Positions 41,172 to 51,500 are shown, counted from the first letter of the stretch. The stretch: 64,000 nt of DNA from an uncultured Alphaproteobacteria bacterium (GCA_934229625.1 CAKQDU010000002.1:184405-248404), one strand, 5' to 3'. Program-made: numbers and translations. Notes: generated from the sequence alone by a model not told the origin.

Positions 41172-42122
41172 TCAATTATTCAAGACAAACTCAACTCTTT
41201 CTTGCGGAGTCAAATTTTTTGGATAAGTTTCTTCTATTTTCTGCAAAATCGGCTGCAATCCGATGCCATTGGCAATTTGCACCGAAAGCCCCGGACGCGC
41301 GTTTAATTCCAGCATCATCGGTCCGCGGTCGCGGTCTAAAACAATATCCGCGCCCAAATAGCCAAGTCCGGTCATTTCATACGCCTGCGCTCCGATTAAC
41401 AAGTGTTCTTTCCACAACGGAACTTGCAGCTGCATTAAATCTGCGCCGGTATCGGGATGCAAAGCAATCGGCAGATTATGGCTGACAGCCTGCACAGCTT
41501 TGCCGGTTTTGATATCTAAACCGACACCTACCGCTCCTTGATGCAAATTTGCACGTCCGGCGGATTCTTTAGTTGCCAGTCTGGTCATTGCCAAAGCCGG
41601 ATAGCCTTTATAAACAATCAGGCGTACATCAGGAATCCCTTGATAGCTGAAATTTTTGAACACATCGGTAAAATGCACCAGTTCTTCAATCAGCGCCACA
41701 TCATATTGTCCGCCCAAGCTATACAAACCGCTCAAAATGTTAGAAACATGCTGATAAACTTCTTTAAAGGTCAGCACCTTACCGGATGGAGTAGTAAATA
41801 TGCCGTTTTCATAATGCGCCACCACCAGCACGCCTTTACCTTCGCTGCCGTGAGCAGGCTTTATCACAAATTCGCTTTGTCCCTCAATCAGCTGCAACAA
41901 ATCTTTGACTTCATACTGATGTTCCACAATGCCAATCATGTGCGGAGTGTTAATATCTATGCTGTTTGCCAGCTTTTTAGTCTGCACTTTATCATCAACC
42001 AACGGATATAGAGAGCGCTTATTGAATTTAGCTATGATATTATAGTTGCGCGCATTCATCCCCAGCACACCGGCTTGGCGCAGTTTTTTTGGTGAAACAA
42101 AGCCTTTGAAAAAATCAAACAT
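41172..42122 (-). CDS. Alpha-L-glutamate ligase-like protein (RimK-related ATP-grasp)
   Basis: A 316-residue ATP-grasp protein with FVIKPAHGSEGKGVLVV (ATP lysine and glycine-rich loop), LIEELVHF, and the metal site GADIVLDRDRGPMMLELNARPGL split across the C-terminal part. It belongs to the RimK-like alpha-L-glutamate ligase-related group. It is 1 base downstream of the 7TM protein gene and follows the retropepsin gene, a conserved triad whose joint function is not established. An amide- or peptide-bond forming role on an envelope substrate is inferred. Confidence 0.87.
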   Translation of the reverse strand: MFDFFKGFVSPKKLRQAGVLGMNARNYNIIAKFNKRSLYPLVDDKVQTKKLANSIDINTPHMIGIVEHQYEVKDLLQLIEGQSEFVIKPAHGSEGKGVLVVAHYENGIFTTPSGKVLTFKEVYQHVSNILSGLYSLGGQYDVALIEELVHFTDVFKNFSYQGIPDVRLIVYKGYPALAMTRLATKESAGRANLHQGAVGVGLDIKTGKAVQAVSHNLPIALHPDTGADLMQLQVPLWKEHLLIGAQAYEMTGLGYLGADIVLDRDRGPMMLELNARPGLSVQIANGIGLQPILQKIEETYPKNLTPQERVEFVLNN

Positions 42123-42123
42123 T

Positions 42124-43662
42124 TCATTTCTCCTTAGCGGCCACCGGAGCGAATCTTTTCAGTTCCGTTAAACGATAACCAGTATATGTACCCAAAAGCA
42201 TTACCACAAACAAAATCACCAAATTCCATTCGTTAAAGGCAAACATAATATGGCGGATATATTCATTGCTGATAACTCCGTATGTCACAACAGCAACAAA
42301 AACGCTGTTTACCACCTGACGAACTGCGTTTCTTACGCCTTCTTCTTCCCATGTGATAGATGCGCGCTCAATAATCCACGCCGTAATAATAATCGGGAAG
42401 AATACAGCCGAAGAAGCAATGCTGAAATTATATTGATAACCCAAAATTGTCAGCATCTGCATAATCAGAATCACGCAGATAACTACTGAGGAAATTCTCG
42501 GCACCAGCAGCAAATTCAAACGGGTAAGCATGGTGCGGATTAACAAACCGATTCCGATAATCAGTCCAAAACATACCAGACCCGGGATAAATCCGGTTTT
42601 AACCAATGACATAGAAATCAGCATCGGCGTAAACGTACCCATCGTCTGAATACCGATAACATTGCGCATCAGCACAATCAGCAAAATCCCCAGAGGGAAT
42701 ATCATCAGCCATTTCAAGGTGTTTTGCTCCAAAGACGGCAAGTTATAAATCGTAAAGTCAAACCAGCGGCTGTTTTCATATTTAGCGCGGCTGCCGGCCA
42801 TTTTGAATGAAGATACCACCGATTTTATAACCGAGAACTTAACTTTTGAATCATAACCACCGGCAACGTCCAAAAGCGAATTGCCGCCGCGTTGAAAAAT
42901 CACAAAACTTTTCGGCAAACCGGACTTTCCGGTGTTGATATCATAAATTTTCCATTTAGAACCCTCATACGCTTCAACCATTAAATCGGCGCCGGTCGCT
43001 CTTTTATTTTCACTAAGTTTAACACCGCGCACCACACGAGCCGGAATATTTTTTGCATTCAGCAAAAAGATGATTTTTTCCGCCATAATTTGCGGATTCT
43101 TCTGCACCGGTAAAAATGAATCTACCTCAGGTGGCAAAGGCTGCTTATTAAGCACAGAAATCAATTTCTGAGCTTTTGTTTCACCTTCTTCATCATTAGC
43201 CAAAGTCCAAATAGCTTTCACCATTTCTTCTTGCTGTTCATCATCATAGCGAACTTTTATATCAGCAGGTCTGTCGCTGATTTCTTTGCCGCTGGTATCT
43301 TCATTATCATAAATCATAATACGATAATAAACATCTTGTTTCACGGCACGAGCAGCGGATTTCATAATCACACGATGATTTTTTTCATCGGTTTTAACCT
43401 CATACCCCGGAGCCACGACATCTGCGCTCAAAATTTTATATTCTTTACTGATTCGCGGGGTAGAAAGCGAAACTTCTATCGGGTCGCCTGTAGGTTTGAA
43501 TGAAACATGGGCGTCCACCGTCCAAACATCAGTACGCTCTTGCGGACGGAAACTAAACCCCCAATAAACAATTTTATAGTAAGTAGCCACAGCTGCCGCC
43601 GCAACCGAAAGCAGTAATAATATTGTCAAGATTCCGCGAACAGAGATAATTTTTTTCAGCAT
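42124..43662 (-). CDS. Inactive transglutaminase fused to a 7TM membrane domain
   Basis: A 512-residue protein with one N-terminal membrane helix, a periplasmic region (about 35-290) that resembles an inactive transglutaminase fold (AEKIIFLLNAKNIPARVVRG ... VEAYEGSKWKIYDINTGK), and a C-terminal block of seven or so membrane helices (from about residue 320). This is the pfam Transglut_i_TM / 7TM_transglut architecture, always found with the glutamate-ligase-like and retropepsin genes. The start is set at 43662 (MLKKIISVRG) behind GAGGA; an upstream Met is 15 bases earlier. Confidence 0.87.
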   Translation of the reverse strand: MLKKIISVRGILTILLLLSVAAAAVATYYKIVYWGFSFRPQERTDVWTVDAHVSFKPTGDPIEVSLSTPRISKEYKILSADVVAPGYEVKTDEKNHRVIMKSAARAVKQDVYYRIMIYDNEDTSGKEISDRPADIKVRYDDEQQEEMVKAIWTLANDEEGETKAQKLISVLNKQPLPPEVDSFLPVQKNPQIMAEKIIFLLNAKNIPARVVRGVKLSENKRATGADLMVEAYEGSKWKIYDINTGKSGLPKSFVIFQRGGNSLLDVAGGYDSKVKFSVIKSVVSSFKMAGSRAKYENSRWFDFTIYNLPSLEQNTLKWLMIFPLGILLIVLMRNVIGIQTMGTFTPMLISMSLVKTGFIPGLVCFGLIIGIGLLIRTMLTRLNLLLVPRISSVVICVILIMQMLTILGYQYNFSIASSAVFFPIIITAWIIERASITWEEEGVRNAVRQVVNSVFVAVVTYGVISNEYIRHIMFAFNEWNLVILFVVMLLGTYTGYRLTELKRFAPVAAKEK

Positions 43663-43712
43663 AATTCCAGTCCTCAAATAAAAAACGGCAGAATAAGATT
43701 CCGCCTTTTAAC

Positions 43713-44243
43713 CTATTTCAGAGTATTTGATAATGTCACATCAACAATAGCACGGCCATACAGCACATTGCGTCCGACAAGGGTTTGATATTCAAACTTT
43801 TCACGCTCGGCAATTGTAAAATTTGCTCTGAACACATCTTTGCCCATACGCACTTCCATTTCCACCATCGGACGTTTTTCTCTTTCGCCGATTCGTTTGA
43901 TTTTAGCATTTTTCAACAAAGGTTTTTCAAATGTATACTTTTCTTTTGTGGCGCGGTTTACTACTGTGAATGAAACCCAGCGTCTGCCGTCGCGCTCAAA
44001 AGGTTTTATGTCTTCGGCATCCAGCGAAGATGTTGTCGCACCGGTATCAACACGCGACATAAACGGCGATTTCATCGGCAGCAAATAAATAGGCTCAACT
44101 TCTCCAATCACATTATCAGGCATCACTTTCACCACTTGTTTTTCTTTTGCCGTATTCGGTACAATCCCCGGAGCCATTTTAACTTCGGAAGAAGTACATC
44201 CGGCCAAAGCCAACACAAACAAAATGTGTTTTAATTTTAACAT
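43713..44243 (-). CDS. Retropepsin-like ATP-dependent zinc protease family lipoprotein
   Basis: A 176-residue protein with a lipoprotein signal (LALAGC lipobox; Cys near residue 16) and a retropepsin-like domain with the aspartic motif RVDTGATTSSLDAEDI and LVGRNVLYGRAIVDV. It is the RimK-associated so-called ATP-dependent zinc protease family (PF05618). The ATG at 44243 is preferred because GAGGTGG lies just upstream. It precedes the transglutaminase-7TM gene by 50 bases. A proteolytic role in the envelope is inferred from family. Confidence 0.85.
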   Translation of the reverse strand: MLKLKHILFVLALAGCTSSEVKMAPGIVPNTAKEKQVVKVMPDNVIGEVEPIYLLPMKSPFMSRVDTGATTSSLDAEDIKPFERDGRRWVSFTVVNRATKEKYTFEKPLLKNAKIKRIGEREKRPMVEMEVRMGKDVFRANFTIAEREKFEYQTLVGRNVLYGRAIVDVTLSNTLK

Positions 44244-44317
44244 ATCCACCTCAAAAATAAAAAAATATTGTAGGTTTAGTAATCCTCTATTTTTTGCCTA
44301 AAGTAAAGCAAAAAAAT

Positions 44318-44352
44318 AAAAATACCGACTAATTAACAGCCGGTATTTTCAT
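44318..44352 (-). terminator. Terminator of the porin gene
   Basis: Stem AAAATACCG (about 44318-44326) / CGGTATTTT (about 44341-44349), with T-run on the minus-strand exit. Confidence 0.7.
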
Positions 44353-44367
44353 TTATTAAGCTTTTAA

Positions 44368-45510
44368 CTAGAAAAATACTGTCAATCGCAAAGAGCTGAC
44401 GCTGCCGTAATCCGATTTTTTATTAAGTGCCGGATTAAAATAAAATTGAAAGTCCGGCGTTATTGTCGCCCATTTGGAAATTCCCCACGCCCAATAAGCT
44501 TCAACCACTTGTTCGGCTTTATGATAAGTTTTAGAGCCAACGGCTTTTTCATCTATTTTATTATAGGCATATGCCAAGCCGATTTGGTCTAGTTCATTGC
44601 GCTCCAATGGGTTATTATAAATAAAACCGGCAGCATAAGTTTGATTTGTTGTAATAACGTGTCCGCTAACTCCATTAAGACGCGCAAAAAAAGCCAATTT
44701 TTCGTTTAAACTTTGCTGAATATTGATTGACCACCCGTTTGTCGTTTGCGGTTGTTCTTTCACCGCCGGTTGGTTATAGAGCATAATAGAATACTGTCCA
44801 GCACCTAATCCTTTAATAGTCGGATTGTAGCCGATTTGCCCAAACGTGGTAAAATGCTTTTTATTCAAACGATTAACCCGAATACTCGGCGCCTCTATAT
44901 TTGTGGCGTCCTGAAAACCGGCGGTAAACGACCAGTTATCCGGCGTTGCCTGCACATAGGCGCCCAATCCGCCTGAAGAATAAGTCGCGCTGCCGTTTTG
45001 TGACAAAGAAAAGTTTAGAAAATTTACTTGCTGATTACCGTCATAATCCGTGCCGTCAAACATAAACAAATTATATTGACCGGCTCCAAAAGTCAGCCAA
45101 TTATATTGTTTGGGAAATTGATAGGTATAATAAAGTCCGGCAAAACTTTGTTCATGGGCATTAAAATCATTTATCGGTGTCACTAAACCGCTGCGGTTTT
45201 GAATGTCTTCAGCCGAATGTCCTCCGTAATAAATACTATTATACGCAAAATTCAAAGTCCCTATGCCGTATTCATTTTCAAACGTTGTCCATGTTATTGA
45301 CGGATACAGATACGACTGCACAGCGTTGTTATGTCCGCTTGGAGAAGTCCGCTGCCCCAAAACGGAATAAGTCAAATTGTAATCAAGATTATATTCCTTG
45401 TTCAGCCAATTTTTGAAAGATAAATAATCTTCTCCCAAAGAAGACTGAGCCGCATTGACATTTCCGCTTAATAATAACAGTCCCAAAGTTCCGATAAAAA
45501 TTTTTTTCAT
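44368..45510 (-). CDS. OprB-family carbohydrate porin
   Basis: A 380-residue outer-membrane protein with signal peptide (residues 1-20, ending VNAA), a region WLNKEYNLDYNLTYSVLGQ, many amphipathic strands and the C-terminal SSLRLTVFF ending in Phe. The pattern YLYPSITWTTFENEYGIGTL, FTAGFQDATN and VEAYWAWGISKWATITPDFQ fits the carbohydrate-selective OprB family. It is probably a monomeric sugar or small-solute channel. Single gene with its own terminator. Confidence 0.8.
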   Translation of the reverse strand: MKKIFIGTLGLLLLSGNVNAAQSSLGEDYLSFKNWLNKEYNLDYNLTYSVLGQRTSPSGHNNAVQSYLYPSITWTTFENEYGIGTLNFAYNSIYYGGHSAEDIQNRSGLVTPINDFNAHEQSFAGLYYTYQFPKQYNWLTFGAGQYNLFMFDGTDYDGNQQVNFLNFSLSQNGSATYSSGGLGAYVQATPDNWSFTAGFQDATNIEAPSIRVNRLNKKHFTTFGQIGYNPTIKGLGAGQYSIMLYNQPAVKEQPQTTNGWSINIQQSLNEKLAFFARLNGVSGHVITTNQTYAAGFIYNNPLERNELDQIGLAYAYNKIDEKAVGSKTYHKAEQVVEAYWAWGISKWATITPDFQFYFNPALNKKSDYGSVSSLRLTVFF

Positions 45511-45567
45511 AGCATATTTCCTCTGTTTTTAATTTTTGAGAAATATATGCTTTGATTTTTCAAAAAA

Positions 45568-45600
45568 AAGAGGCTGAAAACCAGCCTCATAACTTTTTTT
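45568..45600 (-). terminator. Terminator of gcrA
   Basis: Stem GAGGCTG (45570-45576) / CAGCCTC (45582-45588), A-run on one side and T-run on the other; works for gcrA on the minus strand and possibly in both directions. Confidence 0.8.
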
Positions 45601-45606
45601 ATCAAT

Positions 45607-46059
45607 TTATTTTTTTGTCGCTTTTACATAAGCCATGTTGGCATGCTCTTCGCAATAAGTCTGCCCCATACGGACTTTTTTTCCGCAAAAGCAAAAATCT
45701 TCATCTCTTGGGTCGCCAAGAGGCCAGCGGCAAGTATGACTATCCAGCTCCATCAATTTTACATGATGACCGCCTTTATGAACTTTTTTCGGAGTTTTAA
45801 CCTCCATAACCGGCACATCTTCTTCCGGCAAAATTTCTTCAGGCGTTTCTATTGTTGCTTCTTCAACAACCGCTGCAACCGGAGCCGCATCTTCTTCTTT
45901 CTTTTTTATCGGAGATGGTCTGGCTTTCAGACATAAGCGATGTACTTTTCCGACAATAGAATTTTTTGAAACTCCCAATTTTTTGGCAATTTCATTTGCG
46001 GTCAAACCTTCGAGCCACATTTGACGCAGCCCTTCAACCATTTCTTCTGTCCAAGCCAT
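45607..46059 (-). CDS. gcrA: Cell-cycle regulator GcrA
   Basis: GcrA is an alphaproteobacterial sigma70 cofactor that activates methylation-dependent cell-cycle promoters. The 150-residue protein has the diagnostic N-terminus MAWTEEMVEGLRQMWLEGLT with the HTH ANEIAKKLGVSKNSIVGKVH, an acidic/Ala-rich linker, and the C-terminal CRWPLGDPRDEDFCFCGKKV motif. This is one of the clearest class markers in the window. Confidence 0.95.
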   Translation of the reverse strand: MAWTEEMVEGLRQMWLEGLTANEIAKKLGVSKNSIVGKVHRLCLKARPSPIKKKEEDAAPVAAVVEEATIETPEEILPEEDVPVMEVKTPKKVHKGGHHVKLMELDSHTCRWPLGDPRDEDFCFCGKKVRMGQTYCEEHANMAYVKATKK

Positions 46060-46189
46060 TATAAAAATCTCCTTAAATTATTCTTTTTTTGATTTTTACA
46101 AAATTATTTGATTTATGTCTAGTTAAAAATCCGCAATTTCTCACTTTTTTTTAACAAATATACATTAACTTGTATTCAAGGAGAAACTC

Positions 46190-47434
46190 ATGAGACTGTT
46201 AGTCTTTATATATTTATTGCTTTTAACAATTCCTTGTCAGGCGCAAATCAAGGAATATAAGCATTTATACGATATAAATCCGGATGAAGAAATCCCTATG
46301 CTGTGGCGGCTGCAAAAAGAATATCGTAAATTTCACAGCGACTATGATTGGCACTATGACTACAGTTGGAACATACCTCCTGTTTTTGATAAAGAATTTG
46401 CGCAGAATATTGAACGATTCGGCAACATTGAAAAACGTATAGACAGTCCGGATGAAGAAAGTTTGCTTAGAGAACTTCGCCGGCTGCCGAAAGAATTTTA
46501 TCCATATATAGGACCTGTTTTACACACACTGCCCGGATTATCCGGCAAAATTTTAGACCTTCCCGGCATCAAAGAAACAAAACACCAGTTTCCTAAACGA
46601 GTAGCCTCTAAATTGGCATCGATTCCCGATATTGAATTTTTATCTCCGGGACTATACATATATTTGATGCCGGAGCTATTCGGCGAAGGTCTGAACTCCC
46701 GTGAATTTCCGCATTCCGCTAACAAGCACCCAAATCTTCCGCCCATACGCATAAAAAGAGAAATAATAAACTCGGCCTTAAAAGCGGTGCCGACAGAAGA
46801 TTTTGCCATAAACAAACCTGTTTTGCCAAAAGATATCGGCATCCGCCACTATTCTGCCGACGCAAACACCCCTCTTTCTCAAGCAGATGTCAAAGCCTTT
46901 ATGGAAACTATTGACGGCTTAGCAAATTTTTCCGCCGATATTAAAACAAAAGTAAAATACATATCTCTAAACAGCATCATGAACTATTGGGATGAAAAAA
47001 ACGGCGTTGATAAAAATGTCGCATTTTTAAAAACTATGGTAAACCCTTGTCAAACTTTAGCTCGCAAAATAAAATGGCTTGGCGCACGCAGCCAATTTCA
47101 ATCCATAATTTCCCAACAGAATTTCGGTTTAGACGACTGGGCATACACTTGCGATAAAACCCTAAAAGCACTACGCGCCGTCAGTCAGAACAATGCAGAA
47201 ATAACCTCTATGAATATATTAAAAAAAGGATATATTTATGAGCTTATCAATAAGACCGGCTACTACACTCCAGAAGAACGGCAAGCTCACAAATATTTTA
47301 TTGAAGCCTCTATACAATTGTATGAAACCACACCGGAAAACAAAGAAGCCGTGCGTCCTTACGCAGACGAGCTTAATAAAAAATTTTCTATTTTTGGTGC
47401 AAATCTTTTGGGTAGTCCGCTGATTTTACCATAA
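46190..47434 (+). CDS. Unknown secreted protein, 414 residues
   Basis: A large protein with a signal peptide (residues 1-18, CQAQ) and a mostly helical mature part with many Pro/Leu/Tyr residues (LHTLPGLSGKILDLPGI; ALRAVSQNNAEITSMNIL), giving the impression of a helical repeat or tail-fibre-unrelated solenoid. No catalytic motif and no family was recognised. AAGGAG precedes the ATG. It ends about 210 bases before the CRISPR array. Confidence 0.55.
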   Translation: MRLLVFIYLLLLTIPCQAQIKEYKHLYDINPDEEIPMLWRLQKEYRKFHSDYDWHYDYSWNIPPVFDKEFAQNIERFGNIEKRIDSPDEESLLRELRRLPKEFYPYIGPVLHTLPGLSGKILDLPGIKETKHQFPKRVASKLASIPDIEFLSPGLYIYLMPELFGEGLNSREFPHSANKHPNLPPIRIKREIINSALKAVPTEDFAINKPVLPKDIGIRHYSADANTPLSQADVKAFMETIDGLANFSADIKTKVKYISLNSIMNYWDEKNGVDKNVAFLKTMVNPCQTLARKIKWLGARSQFQSIISQQNFGLDDWAYTCDKTLKALRAVSQNNAEITSMNILKKGYIYELINKTGYYTPEERQAHKYFIEASIQLYETTPENKEAVRPYADELNKKFSIFGANLLGSPLILP

Positions 47435-47642
47435 ACCACCTATTTTTTAGAGAATTGATTTGTTTTAACCGATAGGGTAAGTTTATTCTAAACAAAAAAT
47501 TGAGAACGTTTTGACTGCGAGTTTGAGATTGCTTTAAGAGGAAGATAGTTTGCTCTGACTGTGAGATTGTTTTTACCAATAGAAAAAATAAATTAATCCC
47601 AAATATCATATATACAATTCCGAGTCCACGGAATCAAAAAAA

Positions 47643-48074
47643 GTTATAGTTGACCGTCTAATTAATCTCTGATATAATGCTTAAAACTTTCATACGCTGG
47701 AAAAAATGGTTATAGTTGACCGTCTAATTAATCTCTGATATAATCCGTGGCATTTATTTATAATACTTGTTTTTGTTATAGTTGACCGTCTAATTAATCT
47801 CTGATATAATAATATTTGCTTTGCTCCTCTGGCAATAAAAGTTATAGTTGACCGTCTAATTAATCTCTGATATAATATGAGACAAAACAGGCAAACCAAA
47901 TTCTTCGTTATAGTTGACCGTCTAATTAATCTCTGATATAATCCGGTCAAGATTATGAATTTTATCCAACAAGTTATAGTTGACCGTCTAATTAATCTCT
48001 GATATAATTGGACACGTATTTGCTATGTGCGTTGCTGGGTTATAGTTGACCGTCTAATTAATCTCTGATATAAT
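47643..48074 (+). CRISPR. Type II-C CRISPR array, 7 identical repeats, 6 spacers
   Basis: Seven identical 36-base repeats start at 47643, 47709, 47775, 47841, 47907, 47973 and 48039, separated by six spacers of exactly 30 bases. Repeats begin GTTATAG and end TATAAT; this orientation puts the sequence complementary to the tracrRNA directly after each spacer, so crRNAs are read on the plus strand. Within each repeat, TTGACC at positions 8-13, a 17 bp spacer and TGATATAAT at 28-36 form a near-consensus extended -10 promoter. Transcription should start about 7 bases into the spacer, leaving about 24 bases of guide. No degenerate end repeat is seen. Confidence 0.98.
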
Positions 48075-48090
48075 ATCTAAGCAAATAACG

Positions 48091-48114
48091 CCTTGAAATC
48101 AAACGATTTTAAGG
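48091..48114 (+). terminator. Hairpin between the CRISPR array and cas2
   Basis: Stem CCTTGAAATC (48091-48100) / GATTTTAAGG (48105-48114) with an AAAC loop and one G-U pair. It lies between the converging array and cas2 and may end transcripts from both sides; the U-run is weak. Confidence 0.5.
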
Positions 48115-48149
48115 AGTTATTACAAAATAAAAATACTAAAAAATACATA

Positions 48150-48512
48150 CTAAAACAGCATTAACTGTCCATTTTCTTCGCGAATCGCCTCTTCATTTTC
48201 CTCATAATTTTTACCCAAATAGTTTTCGGTCATCAAATATTGCTTGTCCGTAACATACAAAAACGACACCGAAGAATTATCAGGAATATATTTTGCCAAG
48301 CTTTTAGTTATGGTTTGACCGACTCCTAAACTCTTAACCGGTTTAATATAAACCGAAAATTGTTTCATCATAAAACCATTATCCAAAAGCAAATTGCGAA
48401 AACGGGTGGCCTTGCGGGTTTCTTTTTTGGTGCGAACCGGAATGTCAAACATACAAATTATCCACATCATAGACCACCCTGTTAAAGTTTCACGCCGCTG
48501 TCTTCGTGCCAT
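48150..48512 (-). CDS. cas2: CRISPR-associated endoribonuclease Cas2
   Basis: The 120-residue subunit of the Cas1-Cas2 spacer-integration complex. The Cas2 core starts with MMWIICMFDIPVRTKKE (catalytic-type Asp in the strand FDIPV) and continues with RKFR-like RFRNLLLDNGFMMKQFSVY. The longer start at 48512 is kept because residues LTGW before MMW match the family's conserved LSGYR segment; the alternative ATG at 48470 has GGGTGG upstream. It overlaps cas9 by 23 bases and is the last cas gene transcribed. Confidence 0.92.
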   Translation of the reverse strand: MARRQRRETLTGWSMMWIICMFDIPVRTKKETRKATRFRNLLLDNGFMMKQFSVYIKPVKSLGVGQTITKSLAKYIPDNSSVSFLYVTDKQYLMTENYLGKNYEENEEAIREENGQLMLF

Positions 48513-51500
48513 TCCACAACACCTTATGCTTTTTCTTTACTTTACCAAACGGTGTAAGTTCTATTTTTCGTGTTTTATGATTTATAAAATAACTTAAGCC
48601 CCTATCTTCTAAACTATGAACAAACATATATTTTAAACTTTTATCTTTTGGTGATGTCATACGAGCGTCAGTCATATAATCTATAGTTACTCTACCATCA
48701 CTAAACTTTTTCACTTTAGCTAAACAACGCGGTTTATCCGTATAAGAAGCCCATTCAACCGGAGTATCCAGCTCCAGCATATCACGTTGCTGAACCGACC
48801 AAATAAGTTTTCCACCGTCTTTTTTCCATTGCGGGATAAAATCAGCTTGATTAACATCAAAGCGTTTAATAACTTCCCAGCCGACTTTACCGTCTTTCTC
48901 ATAGAAATCCACACAATGGTTGTTTCCGCTTTTATAAACTAAGTTATGTTTCTTAACAAAAACAAATGAAGATACGTTTTCATAACATTTAATTTTATCG
49001 CCTTTCCATAATTTTTTATCCAGTAAAATATGAAAAGTTTTAGCCGCAATCAGACCATCAGTAATTCTACGCTCCTTTTTGCCATCTGCGACATCTTTTT
49101 CATTTTCTTCTTGCAAAATTTGTGTGGCAATATCCCAATATTGTTTAAAATCTTCGACCAATTTTGCCTGTTTGACTCTATCTTCCGCAATTTTTTCATT
49201 CCAACTGTCTTTAACACTGGCAGGAATAAAAATTTTATCCAAATCCTTAGGAGATTTGACCACTTGCAAAATTTTGCGAGAATAAACCGTAATCAAATTG
49301 TTCGGATTATCCGGATTCTTACATAATTTTACTTTACCGGTTTCCTCATGAAACTGCCCCAACTTGTTATGGTCCGGCTTGTAAGAAATTTTAACTTCTC
49401 GCAATACCTCTAACACTCTGCGACGAAAATCAGCAACCGATGCTACACTTGTCATCGGCAAAGGAGTCGGCATATGTCTTAATTTTTCCTCATTAGACAA
49501 CCTCTTTACCAAAGCGCGCGTTGTACAAGCCACTGTTATCGCGTCCATAGCATGATGACGATGGTCAATACGAGGTTTATCCGACCATTCCGGATTTCTT
49601 TCATATCTCCAGCCGTCTTCATTTTTTCTTTCATAGCTGATTTCTCCGGTCTTTTTATTAAACCAATATAAGAATCTCGGTATTTTTATCCCCATCAAAT
49701 CATATTCCAAGCCCAGCAAATTCCAACGCCTGCGCAGTTCAGAAGTTTGACTGCCTTTAACTGCTAAAATACGATTTTGCGATACTTCGTTGGCGTCAGC
49801 ACAATCCACAATCGCCCGCAAATAACGTGCTGTCAGTTTAGAAACATAGCGAGTATCGGTCATATGGCGGGTTGTTTCCTCCTTATCGCCCTCATCTTCA
49901 TATTGCTCACGGGCATCAGCCTCAAATCTCCACGCTTTGCCAGGAGTGTTTGCACGGGCATTTTTCAAAATTTCACGCAGAACTTCCGGCGATTTTGTTT
50001 TTACAAAATAATCATAGGCAAAATCATCTTTTTTAGCCTCATTATCGGAACGGCTAACCAAACATAAATTATTATAAGTATCAGTTCCGCCGCGGGCTTG
50101 CGGAATAATATGTTCAATTTCAAACCCTGTAAAATTCCGAGAAATCCCCTGCGTAGGATTATAAGCATCTTTCCAGCCTTGCTCTTTGGCTAATTTATAT
50201 TTCAAAATATTTTGCCCTGTCACATAAATATGATGCTCCTGCAGATATTTTTTAGCTTCTTCATTAAGCTTTTCGTTGGCTTTCTGAGCTGTTTCAAATT
50301 GCTTTTGCTTATCTGTAGACATTCCGACATCACGCCCCAGCTCAACATGAATATCGTATGGTCTGCCGTATATTCTGACAATTTCATTAACCACCAAGCG
50401 AATTTGGTTCAATATCATGTGTACTGCCGGATTCGCCATTTTGCCCCATTTTATTTCTTCCAGTTTCAAACTCTTGTTATTTTTGATAACTAACGGCGGT
50501 AAAGGTTGGGTATCGGTTTGTAAAATTTCGCCGTAATACGGCAATTCAAAACATTTTCCTTGATTTTGCCGAGCTATTTCTTCTTCTGCCATAAAACGAG
50601 GGTCTTCTTTTGCCAATTTATCGGTAATTTCGCGATGTGAAACCACATTTTCTTTTAGCTTTTCCAAAATAATTTTAGTTGCAGATACACCAAGCATGCC
50701 CCTGCCCTTTGGCAGTTTTATCAATAAATCGCTGATATTCTTTTCATCATCTATTTTCAAAATTACTTTAAGCTGGGCAATCAATTCATCTTCATTATAA
50801 AGCCTGCCGTTTTTATCATTCGGATTTACCGGATTCGCTAAAAATTCTATAAATTCAGCAAATTCAGCTTCTGACAGATTTTTAATATATTCAATTTCAG
50901 CAAACTCAGGACGAGAATATAAATAAGCTTTAATCGGCTTATCTTTATCGCCGTCAATAGAAATTTTTTGCTGTGCCGATAATTTAAGCAGCTTTTTAAT
51001 AGACTTACTTCCGGCATTTTCGCCTTGCAGTAGCAATTCATTTATAATTTTATCACGTTCTTCCAAAGTCAACGGGCGTTTATTAGTATCCGACAAAATG
51101 CGGATATTATTAACTTCTTCATAAATGCGGCGCAGTTCAGAAAGCGGATGCGCTTTCAGCAAGCGGTCCTCATTCCTAAAATAAATACATTTACCGGTTG
51201 CATACGGAGCCGCCGGACGTTCATAAAACAAAATATCATATATTTCCTGCTTTAATCCTGCTTTTTGCATTTGCGGAAAATACTCGGCCTGCTTATCCCA
51301 AATTTGCCTAAATTCGTCCTTTACCAAATAACGAGGCAGCGCATAGTCCACCATACCGGATTTTTGACGCACGGTACGCAGTTTTACTTTTGGGTGTTCG
51401 CCGTTTTCATCTTTTTCATAACTTTCCAAAATCCGCTTCCAAAAGAATTCTCCGATGGTGCGGGAGTTTGTTTCTTTCAAATGACTGGCCAGCAATTCAT

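Noticed and set aside
47435..47642. CRISPR leader between the secreted-protein gene and the first repeat
   Set aside because: The region is AT-rich with loose internal repeats, but no promoter or conserved leader motif could be supported, and the repeats carry their own promoters.
47690..47950. Minus-strand open frame with repeated LYQRLIRRSTIT units
   Set aside because: It is a translation of the CRISPR repeats, whose 66-base period keeps one frame open.
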